Assembly: GCF_001513965.1 (NCBI RefSeq)
Contig: NZ_KQ948019.1
Coordinates: forward strand, 355,293-419,292
DNA length: 64,000 bases
Direction of reading: 5' to 3'
Source of the DNA: Streptomyces cellostaticus
GTDB lineage: Bacteria; Actinomycetota; Actinomycetes; Streptomycetales; Streptomycetaceae
Shown here piece after piece: positions 1-9,430 of this stretch. Each line of letters begins with the position of its first letter. Position 1 is the stretch's first letter. A program made the translations under genes and the position numbers. The notes under the pieces were generated by a model. That model was not told the DNA's origin, made no database searches, and was given only the letters and a program-made list of their open reading frames with translations.

Positions 1-91
1 CTCCGGCACCGGAGGGGTCTGCTATCTCTACTTCCCGACCCACCCGAACCCGCGGCAGCGCAAGGCGCTCGCGGCGGTGGGCGTGCGCTGA
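1..91 (+). CDS. C-terminal end of an unidentified protein (partial)
   Basis: An open frame enters from the left edge and stops at TGA 89-91, giving a 29-residue tail that ends in RKALAAVGVR. GC-rich third positions fit Streptomyces coding sequence. No domain can be recognised from so short a tail, so no function is given. The gene reads toward the small membrane peptide and tetR, but about 100 bp separate it from the next start. Confidence 0.5.
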   Translation, partial: SGTGGVCYLYFPTHPNPRQRKALAAVGVR

Positions 92-198
92 TCCGACCTG
101 TGTGAGCAACATCTCTGCCGCAAACACCGTCGCGGGTGGCAAGGTGGACAAATGGGTGGGGGGACTCCACTCCGTACGTCCGACCTCTGCGAGAAACC

Positions 199-339
199 AT
201 GACCGCACACCCGGCCACCGCCACCCGTGTCCGCACCGGCGGCCCCCAGGAAGACGGCCCGAAGATCCTCGAGCACGTCATGGGCTGGGTTCTCGTCGCG
301 GTGATCGCGATGCTCGTGACCCAGCTGGGTCTGCTCTGA
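199..339 (+). CDS. small single-pass membrane peptide (46 aa)
   Basis: The frame from ATG 199 encodes 46 residues. A polar N-terminus is followed by one hydrophobic helix (about residues 29-46, WVLVAVIAMLVTQLGLL at the end). The upstream GAGAAA is a modest ribosome site. The frame stays open further upstream, but the ATG at 199 gives the compact N-out/C-in style peptide usual for Streptomyces small membrane proteins. Function is unknown. It precedes the TetR gene on the same strand by about 110 bp and may be independent. Confidence 0.55.
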   Translation: MTAHPATATRVRTGGPQEDGPKILEHVMGWVLVAVIAMLVTQLGLL

Positions 340-447
340 GCCGACGGCCCGCGCGGCTGCGCACCGACGCTTCACCCGACCGGCCCCAGTTGTTCTGACA
401 TACTGCGAAGGTCCCGCCGACCGCCTAGACCAGGGTCGAAATTGAAT

Positions 448-1101
448 ATGCGTCAACAGCGTGCCGCCGTCCGTCCCCGGGTGCGCGGCACCGAGCGTTC
501 TGTGGCGCGTCGCGCCGAACTCATCGCCATCGGGCGGAAGTTGTTCGCCGACACGTCCTACGACGCGCTGTCCATGGATGACATCGCCCGGCAGGCGCAT
601 GTCGCCAAGGGGCTGATCTACTACTACTTCCAGTCCAAGCGCGGCTACTACCTGGCGATCATCCAGGACTCCGTCGCCGATCTGGTCACCTTCGCCGCGA
701 GCGGCCTCGAACTGCCCGCCGTGGACCGCGTCCATCGCACCATCGACAGCTACCTGCGCTTCGCCGAGCACCACCAGGCCGCCTACCGCACCATTGTCAG
801 CGGCGGAGTCGGCTTCGACACCGAGGTGCACGCCATCCGGGACGGGGTGCGCGAGGCGATCATCGCCACCATCGCGGAAGGCGCCTACGGCCGCAGCGAC
901 ATCGCTCCGCTGGCCCGCATGGGCCTGCTCTCCTGGGTGTGCAGCGTCGAGGGGGCCACCCTCGACTGGATCGACCGCCCCGGACTCTCCCGCGACACCA
1001 TGCGCGACCTGCTCGTGAAGACGCTCGGCGGAGCCCTGCGCGCCGTCGAGGAACTGGAGCCGTCCTATACGGCCCCGCCGCCGGCCCGCCGCGAGGGCTG
1101 A
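448..1101 (+). CDS. TetR/AcrR family transcriptional regulator
   Basis: This 217-residue protein has an N-terminal TetR helix-turn-helix at about residues 25-70, including MDDIARQAHVAKGLIYYYF, the classic recognition-helix pattern. A helical ligand-binding and dimerisation domain of typical length follows. The ATG at 448 is preferred over an in-frame TTG at 442. Proteins of this family are one-component repressors released by small hydrophobic ligands; the ligand here cannot be predicted. It converges with the chitinase gene across a strong hairpin. It is a conceivable but unproven regulator of the CTGACG-N3-CGTCAG palindromes found elsewhere in the window. Confidence 0.85.
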   Translation: MRQQRAAVRPRVRGTERSVARRAELIAIGRKLFADTSYDALSMDDIARQAHVAKGLIYYYFQSKRGYYLAIIQDSVADLVTFAASGLELPAVDRVHRTIDSYLRFAEHHQAAYRTIVSGGVGFDTEVHAIRDGVREAIIATIAEGAYGRSDIAPLARMGLLSWVCSVEGATLDWIDRPGLSRDTMRDLLVKTLGGALRAVEELEPSYTAPPPARREG

Positions 1102-1106
1102 CGGCC

Positions 1107-1136
1107 GGGAGCGGAGGCTCGTGGTCCTCCGCTCCC
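1107..1136. terminator. bidirectional hairpin between tetR and the chitinase gene
   Basis: A perfect 11-bp inverted repeat (1107-1117 and 1126-1136) with an 8-nt loop lies between two convergent stop codons. It has no U-tract, which is usual for Streptomyces terminators. Confidence 0.75.
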
Positions 1137-1155
1137 AGGTCCCCCCGCTGTGGGG

Positions 1156-2391
<1,236 letters not shown>

Positions 2392-2462
2392 CGGGTGGCT
2401 CCTCGTGGGGGAGAGGGGAACGCGCGCCGATTGGCATGAACGCGGTAAGGCGTTGGTCATGC

Positions 2463-2491
2463 ACAGTAGGAGGACTAGACCACTTGGTCAA
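2463..2491 (-). promoter_or_regulatory. chitinase promoter (-35/-10)
   Basis: On the minus strand TTGACC (2486-2491) and TACTGT (2463-2468) are separated by exactly 17 bp, a good housekeeping-sigma promoter. It lies about 70 bp upstream of the chitinase ATG and is interleaved with the two direct repeats at 2471-2503. Confidence 0.7.
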
Positions 2492-2503
2492 TGGTTCGGA
2501 CCA
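2471..2503 (-). promoter_or_regulatory. chitinase-type direct repeats / dre-like half sites
   Basis: Read on the minus strand, TGGTCTAGTCCT (2482-2471) and TGGTCCGAACCA (2503-2492) are two 12-bp copies whose starts are 21 bp apart, i.e. two helical turns. They resemble the 12-bp direct repeats known at Streptomyces chitinase promoters and the DasR dre core TGGTCTAGACCA. One copy lies in the -35/-10 spacer and the other just upstream of -35, placing a bound regulator over the promoter. Confidence 0.65.
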
Positions 2504-2722
2504 ATTTCGGGAGCGCCGGAAGTTCCCGCTGGATTCTTGAAGTAAGCGGTCGTTAACTGGTGACGTGAGGTCGCCGATCGGGCATACTCACGGCACAGAG
2601 CCGCTGGTCAGCCGCCTCCGAGACCCGGAAGCGGGCGCCTTCGGCCCACTTGGACGATCAGGCGGAGCCGCCCCCACCCGCGGGCCAGACCGCCGCTGCC
2701 CGACAGGGAGGAGACCGACGCC

Positions 2723-3895
2723 ATGTCCGACCGCGAACCGCAGCCGGTGGAGCGTCAGCTGCCCACGGAAGAGGCGAGAGATCTGCTCGCGCTCGTCCGT
2801 GAGATCGCACAGCGCGAGATCGCGCCGAAGGCGGCCGAGGAAGAGGACGCCGGACGCTTCCCGCGAGAGATCTTCACCCTGCTGTCCGAATCAGGGCTGC
2901 TGGGCCTGCCGTACGACTCCGAGTACGGCGGCGGCGACCAGCCGTACGAGGTCTACCTCCAGGTCCTGGAGGAGCTGGCCGCGGCCCGCCTCACCGTCGG
3001 CCTCGGTGTCAGCGTGCACACGCTCGCCTCCTACGCCCTCGCCGCCTACGGCACCAAGCAGCAGCAGGTCGAGCACCTGCCCGCGATGCTCGGCGGTGGC
3101 CTGCTCGGCGCCTACTGCCTGTCCGAGCCGTCCTCCGGCTCGGACGCGGCCTCCCTGCGCACCAAGGCCGTCCGGGACGGTGACGACTGGGTGATCACCG
3201 GCACCAAGGCCTGGATCACGCACGGCGGGATCGCCGACTTCTACACCGTGATGGCCCGCACCGGCGAGGACGGCCCGCGCGGGATCACCGCCTTCCTGGT
3301 GCCGGGCGACGCCGAGGGGCTGAGCGGTGCGGCGCCCGAGAAGAAGATGGGCATGAAGGGCAGCCCGACCGCCCAGGTCCACTTCGACGGCGTGCGCGTC
3401 CCCGACGGCCGTCGCATAGGCGAGGAGGGCCAGGGCTTCTCCATCGCCCTGTCCGCGCTCGACTCCGGACGGCTCGGCATCGCGGCCTGCGCCATCGGCC
3501 TGGCCCAGGCGGCGCTGGACGAGGCGGTCGCCTACGCCACCCAGCGCCGGCAGTTCGGCCACCCCATCGCCGACTTCCAGGGCCTGCGCTTCATGATCGC
3601 CGACATGGCGACCCAGATCGAGGCCGGCCGGGCGCTGTACCTCGCGGCCGCCCGGCTGCGCGATGCGGGCAAGCCGTTCGCCAAGCAGGCCGCGATGGCC
3701 AAGCTGCACTGCACCGACGCGGCCATGAAGGTCACCACGGACGCCGTGCAGATCCTCGGCGGCTACGGCTACACCGCCGACTTCCCGGCCGAGCGCTATA
3801 TGCGCGAGGCCAAGGTCCTGCAGATCGTCGAGGGCACCAACCAGATCCAGCGGATGGTCATCGCCCGTCACGTGGCAGGACCGGAGGGTCGCTGA
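2723..3895 (+). CDS. acyl-CoA dehydrogenase
   Basis: This 390-residue protein has the full acyl-CoA dehydrogenase fold. It contains an N-terminal helical domain, the FAD/substrate signature around YCLSEPSSGSDAA, the middle beta domain with WITHGG, and a C-terminal domain ending in VEGTNQIQR. The glutamate there (about E370) is the expected catalytic base. It should oxidise an acyl-CoA to the 2-enoyl-CoA and pass electrons to ETF; chain specificity is not readable. GGGAGGAG lies 9 bp before the ATG. It is divergent from the chitinase gene and convergent with a small ORF that overlaps its 3' end by 38 bp. Confidence 0.93.
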   Translation: MSDREPQPVERQLPTEEARDLLALVREIAQREIAPKAAEEEDAGRFPREIFTLLSESGLLGLPYDSEYGGGDQPYEVYLQVLEELAAARLTVGLGVSVHTLASYALAAYGTKQQQVEHLPAMLGGGLLGAYCLSEPSSGSDAASLRTKAVRDGDDWVITGTKAWITHGGIADFYTVMARTGEDGPRGITAFLVPGDAEGLSGAAPEKKMGMKGSPTAQVHFDGVRVPDGRRIGEEGQGFSIALSALDSGRLGIAACAIGLAQAALDEAVAYATQRRQFGHPIADFQGLRFMIADMATQIEAGRALYLAAARLRDAGKPFAKQAAMAKLHCTDAAMKVTTDAVQILGGYGYTADFPAERYMREAKVLQIVEGTNQIQRMVIARHVAGPEGR

Positions 3896-4100
3896 ACTGC
3901 CCCCTGAGGACCGTCGGGGCCGCCAGCCTGATCCACTCCGGGTCGTGGCGGCCCGGCAGCGTGCGGCCCCGGTCGGCCCAGGTGCGCATCAGGTCACGGT
4001 AGATGGGCGGGTCCTGCGGCAAAGGCGGCGGAACCGATTCTGCGGGGCGCGGCGCGAAGATGAGGCGCTGACGCCCGGTTGCCCAGTACGTGGGGGTCAT
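3858..4100 (-). CDS. small conserved-looking hypothetical protein (80 aa)
   Basis: The frame encodes 80 residues with GC-rich third positions and a Pro/Arg-rich composition. A characteristic stretch YRDLMRTWADRGRTLPGR is followed by HDPEWIRLAAP, a pattern I associate with short Streptomyces hypothetical proteins. No enzymatic motif or membrane helix is visible. The ATG at 4100 lacks a convincing ribosome site. The 3' end overlaps the acyl-CoA dehydrogenase gene tail to tail by 38 bp. Confidence 0.5.
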   Translation of the reverse strand: MTPTYWATGRQRLIFAPRPAESVPPPLPQDPPIYRDLMRTWADRGRTLPGRHDPEWIRLAAPTVLRGQFSDPPVLPRDGR

Positions 4101-4198
4101 ACCCGGACAACGCGGAAGGTCCCGGGCAGGTCACCGCTCCGCTGAATCGAGCGTGAGTCCAGGGACGTCCTGTTCCCGCTCTGGCCTCCCGCGACTGT

Positions 4199-4213
4199 CT
4201 GACGTACCGTCAG
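4199..4213. promoter_or_regulatory. palindromic operator CTGACG-N3-CGTCAG (copy 1)
   Basis: A perfect 6-bp inverted repeat with a TAC centre ends 24 bp before the start of the gene at 4238. The same palindrome with the same spacing recurs at 52542-52556, just upstream of the OB-fold/thiolase operon. The length and symmetry suit a TetR-family repressor. Confidence 0.6.
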
Positions 4214-4237
4214 CGAACCGTCTTCCAGGGGGTGTCC

Positions 4238-5335
4238 GTGGCCGACGACCGTCCCGTACCGCTCGACGAGTACCCCGTGCACCAGGTGCCGCTGTCCATG
4301 AAGCAGGTGGCGACCGGGGACCGGAACGCCTACGACCGCTGCATCTTCCACGTCTTCGACCACGCCGGCCGCGCCCTGCTCATCCTCGGCCTCGGGGCCT
4401 ACCCCAACCTGGGAGTGATCGACGCCTACGCGACCCTGCGCACCGGGGACACCCTGCACGCCGTCCGCACCTCGGACGCGCTGGGCGAAGACCGGATGCG
4501 CCTTGAGGTCGGCCCGCTGCGCATCGAGGTCCGAGAGCCGCTGCGGCAGCTGCGTCTGGTCTGCGAGGACGAGCTGTCGTACGACCTCACCTGGACCGCC
4601 GCCTTCCCGGCCCTGTGGGAGCCGCACCACCTCCAGCGCCGGGGCGAGAGGCTCACCCTGGAGGGGTGCCGGTTCGTCCAGGCGGGCACGGTGGAGGGGG
4701 TGATCCGGGCGGGCGGCGCGGAGTTCGACGTCTCCTCGGAGCACTGGACCGGCACCCGGGACCGCAGCTGGGGCGTGCGGCCGGTTCCGGGCGAGGACGG
4801 CGGCCGGCTCGCCGCGGAGCACCCGACCGAGGGGTTCCACTGGATCTGGTGTCCGGTCCGCTTCGAGGACCGCTTCCTGATGGTCATCACCCAGGAGGAC
4901 GCCGACGGCCACCGCTCCCTGAACGACGCAACCCTGGTCCGCCCCGGCCACCGCGACCGCCAACTGGGCTGGCCCCAGGCCGAGATCACGTACCGGCCGG
5001 GCACCCGCCACCCCGAGCGCGCCGTCATCCACCTGGGCGACCCGCGCAAACCGCAGGAGCTGGAGGTGGAGATCCTCGCCTCCTCACCGCTCGCGGTCGG
5101 CGCGGGCTATCCGCCGGCCGACGACTGGCAGCACGGCACGTGGCAGGGCCGGGGGTGGGTCGACCGTCGTACGTACGACATGGCAGCGCCGCACCCCCTC
5201 GCCGCCTATGGCGTCACCGACCACTCCGCCCGCTTCCGGATGGACGGACAGACGGGCTACGGCATCTTCGAGCACGGATCGTTCGGCCGGCACGACCCGA
5301 GCGGCTTCACGGGCTTCGACTCGGTCGCACCCTGA
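4238..5335 (+). CDS. uncharacterised beta-rich protein next to an APH-like kinase
   Basis: This 365-residue soluble protein has no signal peptide. It has no motif I can assign with certainty. The alternation of short hydrophobic strands, motifs such as EHWTGTRDRSWGVRP and the partner kinase-like gene recall the lipocalin-like DUF7064/DUF7065 proteins of actinobacterial lipid and steroid clusters (inference). The GTG at 4238 is chosen because AGGGGG at 4227-4232 gives normal spacing; a GTG at 4232 would overlap it. It is 11 bp upstream of the phosphotransferase gene and forms a two-gene operon behind a palindromic operator. Confidence 0.75.
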   Translation: MADDRPVPLDEYPVHQVPLSMKQVATGDRNAYDRCIFHVFDHAGRALLILGLGAYPNLGVIDAYATLRTGDTLHAVRTSDALGEDRMRLEVGPLRIEVREPLRQLRLVCEDELSYDLTWTAAFPALWEPHHLQRRGERLTLEGCRFVQAGTVEGVIRAGGAEFDVSSEHWTGTRDRSWGVRPVPGEDGGRLAAEHPTEGFHWIWCPVRFEDRFLMVITQEDADGHRSLNDATLVRPGHRDRQLGWPQAEITYRPGTRHPERAVIHLGDPRKPQELEVEILASSPLAVGAGYPPADDWQHGTWQGRGWVDRRTYDMAAPHPLAAYGVTDHSARFRMDGQTGYGIFEHGSFGRHDPSGFTGFDSVAP

Positions 5336-5346
5336 GGGAGGACGAG

Positions 5347-6441
5347 ATGGCCACGGCACCGCGTCCGCGCACCGGCACCCGAGACCCCGAGGACCTCGCC
5401 CGGCGCCTCACCGCCTGGCTCGGCACCCGGCTGCCCGGGGCCAAGGCCGTCGGTGTCACCGTCCCGGCCACCAACGGCATGTCCAGCGAGACCCTGCTGT
5501 TCGACATCGAGCACCCCGAACCGCCGGTGCGCTCCTGCGCGTTGCGGCTCGCGGCGGACCCGGCGGCGTACCCCGTCTTCCCGGAGTACGACATGGCCCG
5601 CCAGTACCGCACCCTGCGGCTCGTGGCCGACCGCACCGACCTTCCGGTGCCCCGGGTGCTGTGGCTGGAGGAGGACCCGCAACCGCTCGGGGCGCCGTTC
5701 TTCGTCATGGAGAGGGTCGCCGGACGCGTACCTCCCGATGTCATGCCGTACACGTACGAGGGCAGTTGGCTGCACGCGGCGAGCGGCGCGGAGCGCGAGC
5801 GCCTGGAAGCCGCCACGGTCGCCCTGCTCGCCCGGCTGCACGACCAAGTCCCGCCGAGGGAGGCCGAGTTCCTGGCGCTGCCGGGCGAAGGCGAGGCCCT
5901 GCGCCGGCACGTGACGGCCCAACGGGCCTACTACTCCTGGGTGATCGACGGGCTCGCCCGCTCACCGCTGATCGAGGCCGCGTTCGACCGCCTGGAGCAG
6001 CTGTGGCCGCACGAGCCCGGCGCACCCGTCCTGACCTGGGGAGACGCGCGCATCGGGAACGTCGTCTACGACGGCTTCGACCCCGTCGCCGTCCTCGACT
6101 GGGAGATGGCCGCCCCGGCCCCGCGCGAGGTGGACCTCGGCTGGACCGTGTATCTGCACCGCTTCTTCCACGACCTCACGGTCGCCTCCGGACAGCGCGG
6201 ACTGCCGGACTTCCTGCGCCGCGACCGCGTCGAGCACCGCTATGCACGCCTGACCGGCCACACCCCGCAGGACATGGACTTCTACACCCTCTACGCCGCC
6301 CTGCGGCACGCGATCGTCATGCTGCGCATCGCCTACCGCCAGGCGTACTTCGGTGAAGTCGCCGTTCCCGCGGACCCGGACGCACTGATCCTGCACCACG
6401 ACAGCCTGCGCGCCATGGTGCAGGGCAGCTACTGGGACTGA
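5347..6441 (+). CDS. APH-family phosphotransferase (ACAD10-like kinase)
   Basis: This 364-residue protein kinase-like fold belongs to the aminoglycoside phosphotransferase superfamily. The catalytic loop reads TWGDARIGNVV (HGDxxxxN with the His replaced by Trp), and the metal-binding DWEMA follows. This GDARxGN variant is typical of the branch related to ACAD10/11 N-terminal domains, which act on hydroxyacyl-CoA-type substrates rather than antibiotics. A substrate in lipid catabolism is therefore likelier than drug resistance. It is probably cotranscribed with the gene ending at 5335, with a ribosome site GAGGACGAG overlapping the 11-bp spacer. Confidence 0.85.
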   Translation: MATAPRPRTGTRDPEDLARRLTAWLGTRLPGAKAVGVTVPATNGMSSETLLFDIEHPEPPVRSCALRLAADPAAYPVFPEYDMARQYRTLRLVADRTDLPVPRVLWLEEDPQPLGAPFFVMERVAGRVPPDVMPYTYEGSWLHAASGAERERLEAATVALLARLHDQVPPREAEFLALPGEGEALRRHVTAQRAYYSWVIDGLARSPLIEAAFDRLEQLWPHEPGAPVLTWGDARIGNVVYDGFDPVAVLDWEMAAPAPREVDLGWTVYLHRFFHDLTVASGQRGLPDFLRRDRVEHRYARLTGHTPQDMDFYTLYAALRHAIVMLRIAYRQAYFGEVAVPADPDALILHHDSLRAMVQGSYWD

Positions 6442-6462
6442 GCCCGGCCGGTCTTCAGGGAC

Positions 6463-6897
6463 TCAGGCGGCCTGGCGGCTCGCCGGTACGCGCATCGGGC
6501 GCGAGCCCGGGCCGCCGACGTGCGAGAAGGGCTGCGTCCGCCAGTTCAGACCCTGGGGGAGCGTGAGCAGCAGGGCGGTGTCCTGCTCCTGCGGTGTGAA
6601 GGACTCGTCCGCGGGCCGGGCCTCGGCCGCCGTGCGGCCCGTGCCCGCACAGACCGTGAGCCCGAACGGATTCCACGGCGAGGCGCACAGCGCGTGCTCC
6701 GGAAGGATCTCTTCGTCCGCCAGCAGCGCGATCGGCTGCGCGCAGTCCGGGCAGATCACCCGGTACATCTCGAAGGTGTCGTAGGCGTCGAGTTCTTCGA
6801 CCTCGCAGGCGTCGGGTTCGACGCCCTCCGGCTCGGGCTCGGCGACCGGCTGCTGGCGCGTGGACGCGGAACGACCAGGGCGCTTGAGACTCTGCAT
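6463..6897 (-). CDS. conserved hypothetical protein with a CxxC pair
   Basis: The protein has 144 residues. The N-terminal third is acidic and low complexity; the centre has YRVICPDCAQPIALL, a CxxC zinc-knuckle-like element; further cysteines occur in HALCASPW and TVCAGTG. A strong ribosome site GGGGGAGA supports the ATG at 6897. No enzyme motif is visible. It is convergent with the phosphotransferase gene and divergent from the AsnC regulator. I have no functional assignment; a small metal-binding or redox-responsive protein would fit the cysteines. Confidence 0.7.
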   Translation of the reverse strand: MQSLKRPGRSASTRQQPVAEPEPEGVEPDACEVEELDAYDTFEMYRVICPDCAQPIALLADEEILPEHALCASPWNPFGLTVCAGTGRTAAEARPADESFTPQEQDTALLLTLPQGLNWRTQPFSHVGGPGSRPMRVPASRQAA

Positions 6898-7175
6898 GGG
6901 ATTCTCCCCCTAAGGCTGGGCCGTGAAGGCACTGCGGCCTCGACCACAGCAAGCACTTCCCGTCCGCTCTCGGCGGTAATCACGAGAACATCACGGAGCC
7001 CGTTCGGGCGCTGTGGCGTTCGTCACATGCCGTGTGCAGGTGCCCGGTGCGGTGCTCTTTGTCCCGTGCCACGCCGCCCCTTTGTCCCCCCGGCGGCGCA
7101 CAGCCTGCTCATGGGCACATCACAAACCGGGCATGACCTGCGTTGCCGAGGTATCCGAGGAGATCAAGCGCCCTG

Positions 7176-7181
7176 TAGGTT
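7176..7181 (+). promoter_or_regulatory. -10 element of a probable leaderless asnC-type mRNA
   Basis: TAGGTT ends 8 bp before the ATG at 7190, so transcription would begin at or next to the start codon. No ribosome binding site precedes the ATG, as expected for a leaderless message. The -35 (ATCCGA with a 17-bp spacer) is weak. Confidence 0.45.
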
Positions 7182-7189
7182 TTGGCGCC

Positions 7190-7630
7190 ATGGAGGAGCT
7201 GGACCGTCAGATCGTGCAGCTGCTCGTCAAGGACGGGCGGATGAGTTACACAGACCTGGGCAAGGCCACGGGCCTGTCCACGTCGGCCGTGCACCAGCGG
7301 GTGCGCCGGCTCGAACAGCGTGGCGTGATCCGCGGCTACGCCGCGGTGGTCGACCCCGAGGCCGTCGGGCTGCCGATGACCGCGTTCATCTCGGTGAAGC
7401 CGTTCGACCCCAGCGCCCCCGACGACATCGCGGACCGCCTGGCCGGCGTGCCCGAGATCGAGGCCTGCCACAGCGTCGCCGGCGACGAGAACTACATCCT
7501 CAAGGTGCGCGTGGCCACCCCGCACGAACTGGAGGAACTGCTCGCCCGGCTGCGCTCCCTGGCCGGGGTCTCCACACGGACCACCGTCGTGCTGTCGACC
7601 CCCTACGAGGCACGCCCCCCGAAGATCTGA
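7190..7630 (+). CDS. Lrp/AsnC family transcriptional regulator
   Basis: This 146-residue one-component regulator starts with the winged helix MEELDRQIVQLLVKDGRMSY and the recognition helix LSTSAVHQRVRRLEQRG. The RAM (ActR/ProR) ligand-binding alpha/beta domain follows, about residues 65-140, with the dimer-interface pattern EIEACHSVAGDENYILKVR. Such proteins form octamers and sense amino acids or related small molecules. It lies 52 bp upstream of an amidohydrolase gene in the same direction, so control of that gene is plausible. The frame is open farther upstream, but the ATG at 7190 matches the family N-terminus. Confidence 0.9.
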   Translation: MEELDRQIVQLLVKDGRMSYTDLGKATGLSTSAVHQRVRRLEQRGVIRGYAAVVDPEAVGLPMTAFISVKPFDPSAPDDIADRLAGVPEIEACHSVAGDENYILKVRVATPHELEELLARLRSLAGVSTRTTVVLSTPYEARPPKI

Positions 7631-7682
7631 ACCGGCCGCCCCGATGCCCGGCGTCCCGCGCGAACGCGAGAGACTGTCGGGC

Positions 7683-9284
7683 ATGAGTGAGCAGTCCGCC
7701 GACCCCACGACCGTCCTCCTGCGCCGCGGAGAGGTCCACAGCCCCGCCGACCCCTTCGCCACCGCGATGGTGGTGGAGCGCGGCCAGGTCGCCTGGGTCG
7801 GTTCCGAGGGCGCCGCCGACGCCTTCGCCGACGGCGTGGACGAGGTCGTCGACCTCGACGGCGCCCTGGTCACCCCGGCCTTCACCGACGCCCATGTGCA
7901 CACCACCGCCACGGGCCTCGCCCTCACCGGCCTCGACCTGTCGGATGCCCCGTCCCTGGAGACGGCCCTCGCCCTCGTGCGCGACTTCGCCGCCGCCCGC
8001 CCGGACGACCGCGTCCTGCTGGGCCACGGCTGGGACGCCGCCCGCTGGCCCGGCGGCCGCCCGCCGACGCGGGCCGAACTCGACGCGGCCACCGGCGGCC
8101 GCCCGCTGTACCTCTCCCGCATCGACGTCCACTCGGCGGTCGTCACCACGGCCCTGCTGGACCTGGTGCCCGGTCTCGGCCCGGTGGACGGCCCGCTGAC
8201 CGCCGACGACCACCACGCCGTACGCGCGGCCGCCCTCGACGCCATCACCCCCGCCCAGCGCGCCGAGGCCCAGCGCACCGCCCTCGGCCACGCCGCCTCC
8301 CTCGGCATCGGCTCCGTGCACGAGTGCGGCGGGCCGAAGATCTCCTTTGAAGACGACTTCACGGACCTGCTGAAGCTCTCCGCCCAGGTGCCGGGGCCGC
8401 GCGTGATCGGCTACTGGGCCGAGCAGAACGTGCAGAAGGCCCGCGAACTGGGCGCGCACGGAGCCGCCGGCGACCTCTTCGTGGACGGCGCCCTCGGCTC
8501 GCACACCGCCTGCCTGCACCAGCCGTACGCCGACGCCGGCCACACGGGCACCGCCTACCTCGATGCCGACGCCGTCGCCACCCACGTCGTCGCCTGCACC
8601 GAGGTAGGGCTCCAGGCAGGCTTCCACGCCATCGGCGACGCCGCCGTGGGCGCGGTCGTGGCGGGCGTGCGCGCCGCCGCCGAGAAGGTCGGCCTCGCCC
8701 GCGTCCGGGCCGCCCGGCACCGCGTCGAGCACGCCGAGATGCTCACCCCCGAGACCGTCGCCGCCTTCGCCGAACTGGGCCTGATCGCCTCGGTCCAGCC
8801 CGCCTTCGACGCGCTCTGGGGCGGCGCGGACGGCATGTACGCCCGGCGTCTCGGCGCCGAGCGGGCCCGCACCCTCAACCCCTTCGCCGCCCTGCTGCGG
8901 GCCGGCGTGCCCCTCGCCTTCGGCTCCGACAGCCCGGTCACCCCGCTCGACCCCTGGGGCACGGTCCGCGCCGCCGCCTTCCACCACACCCCCGAGCACC
9001 GGGTCTCCGTGCGCGCCGCGTTCACCGCGCACACGCGTGGCGGCTGGCGGGCCATCGGCCGTGACGACGCGGGCGTCCTGGTGCCCGGCGCGCCCGCCGA
9101 CTACGCCGTCTGGCGAACCGACGAGCTGATCGTGCAGGCCCCCGACGACCGCGTCGCCCGCTGGTCGACCGACCCGCGCTCCGGCACCCCCGGCCTGCCC
9201 GACCTGACCCCCGGCCGCGACCTGCCGCTCTGCCTGCGCACCGTGGTGGGCGGACGGACGGTGTTCGTACGCCCGGGCGAGTGA
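7683..9284 (+). CDS. YtcJ-type amidohydrolase
   Basis: This 533-residue metal-dependent hydrolase belongs to the amidohydrolase_3/YtcJ branch. The N-terminal beta sandwich leads to the metal motif DAHVHT (H71, H73). Later ligands are in GFHAIGDAAV and HRVEHAEM, and the catalytic aspartate is in FGSDSPV. It probably hydrolyses an amide or cyclic amide; the substrate is unknown. No signal peptide is present, so it is cytoplasmic. GAGAG precedes the ATG at 7683. The closely placed upstream AsnC regulator suggests amino-acid-derived control. Confidence 0.88.
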   Translation: MSEQSADPTTVLLRRGEVHSPADPFATAMVVERGQVAWVGSEGAADAFADGVDEVVDLDGALVTPAFTDAHVHTTATGLALTGLDLSDAPSLETALALVRDFAAARPDDRVLLGHGWDAARWPGGRPPTRAELDAATGGRPLYLSRIDVHSAVVTTALLDLVPGLGPVDGPLTADDHHAVRAAALDAITPAQRAEAQRTALGHAASLGIGSVHECGGPKISFEDDFTDLLKLSAQVPGPRVIGYWAEQNVQKARELGAHGAAGDLFVDGALGSHTACLHQPYADAGHTGTAYLDADAVATHVVACTEVGLQAGFHAIGDAAVGAVVAGVRAAAEKVGLARVRAARHRVEHAEMLTPETVAAFAELGLIASVQPAFDALWGGADGMYARRLGAERARTLNPFAALLRAGVPLAFGSDSPVTPLDPWGTVRAAAFHHTPEHRVSVRAAFTAHTRGGWRAIGRDDAGVLVPGAPADYAVWRTDELIVQAPDDRVARWSTDPRSGTPGLPDLTPGRDLPLCLRTVVGGRTVFVRPGE

Positions 9285-9393
9285 TCTCCCGGGGTGGCGC
9301 GCCGGTGATCGTTCCCGGCCGCCGCGTCGCCCGACCTGCGCATCCTCCGGTCTCACCCCTCTCGGCAGCATGTTTGCACAGGTCAGGAGGCTG

Positions 9394-9424
9394 TTGACAG
9401 TCGACGGCCGGGGGCCGGTAGGTT
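9394..9424 (+). promoter_or_regulatory. candidate promoter driving the ppm1 leader
   Basis: TTGACA (9394-9399) and TAGGTT (9419-9424) are close to sigma-HrdB consensus but with a long 19-bp spacer. The predicted transcript would begin near 9431 and carry about 390 nt before the ppm1 start. Confidence 0.5.
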
Positions 9425-9430
9425 CGGCCG

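Noticed and set aside
424..437. Possible dre half-site (minus strand CCTGGTCTAGG) just before tetR
   Set aside because: Only one half and the centre match the dre consensus; too weak compared with the perfect site at 63797-63812.
28..831. Long minus-strand open frame opposite the tetR gene
   Set aside because: It is the antisense shadow of the TetR coding frame in GC-rich DNA, has no recognisable domain and no ribosome site.
5347..6441. Aminoglycoside resistance function for the APH-family protein
   Set aside because: The catalytic loop is of the GDARxGN type and the neighbours are lipid-type genes, which argues for an ACAD10-like role.
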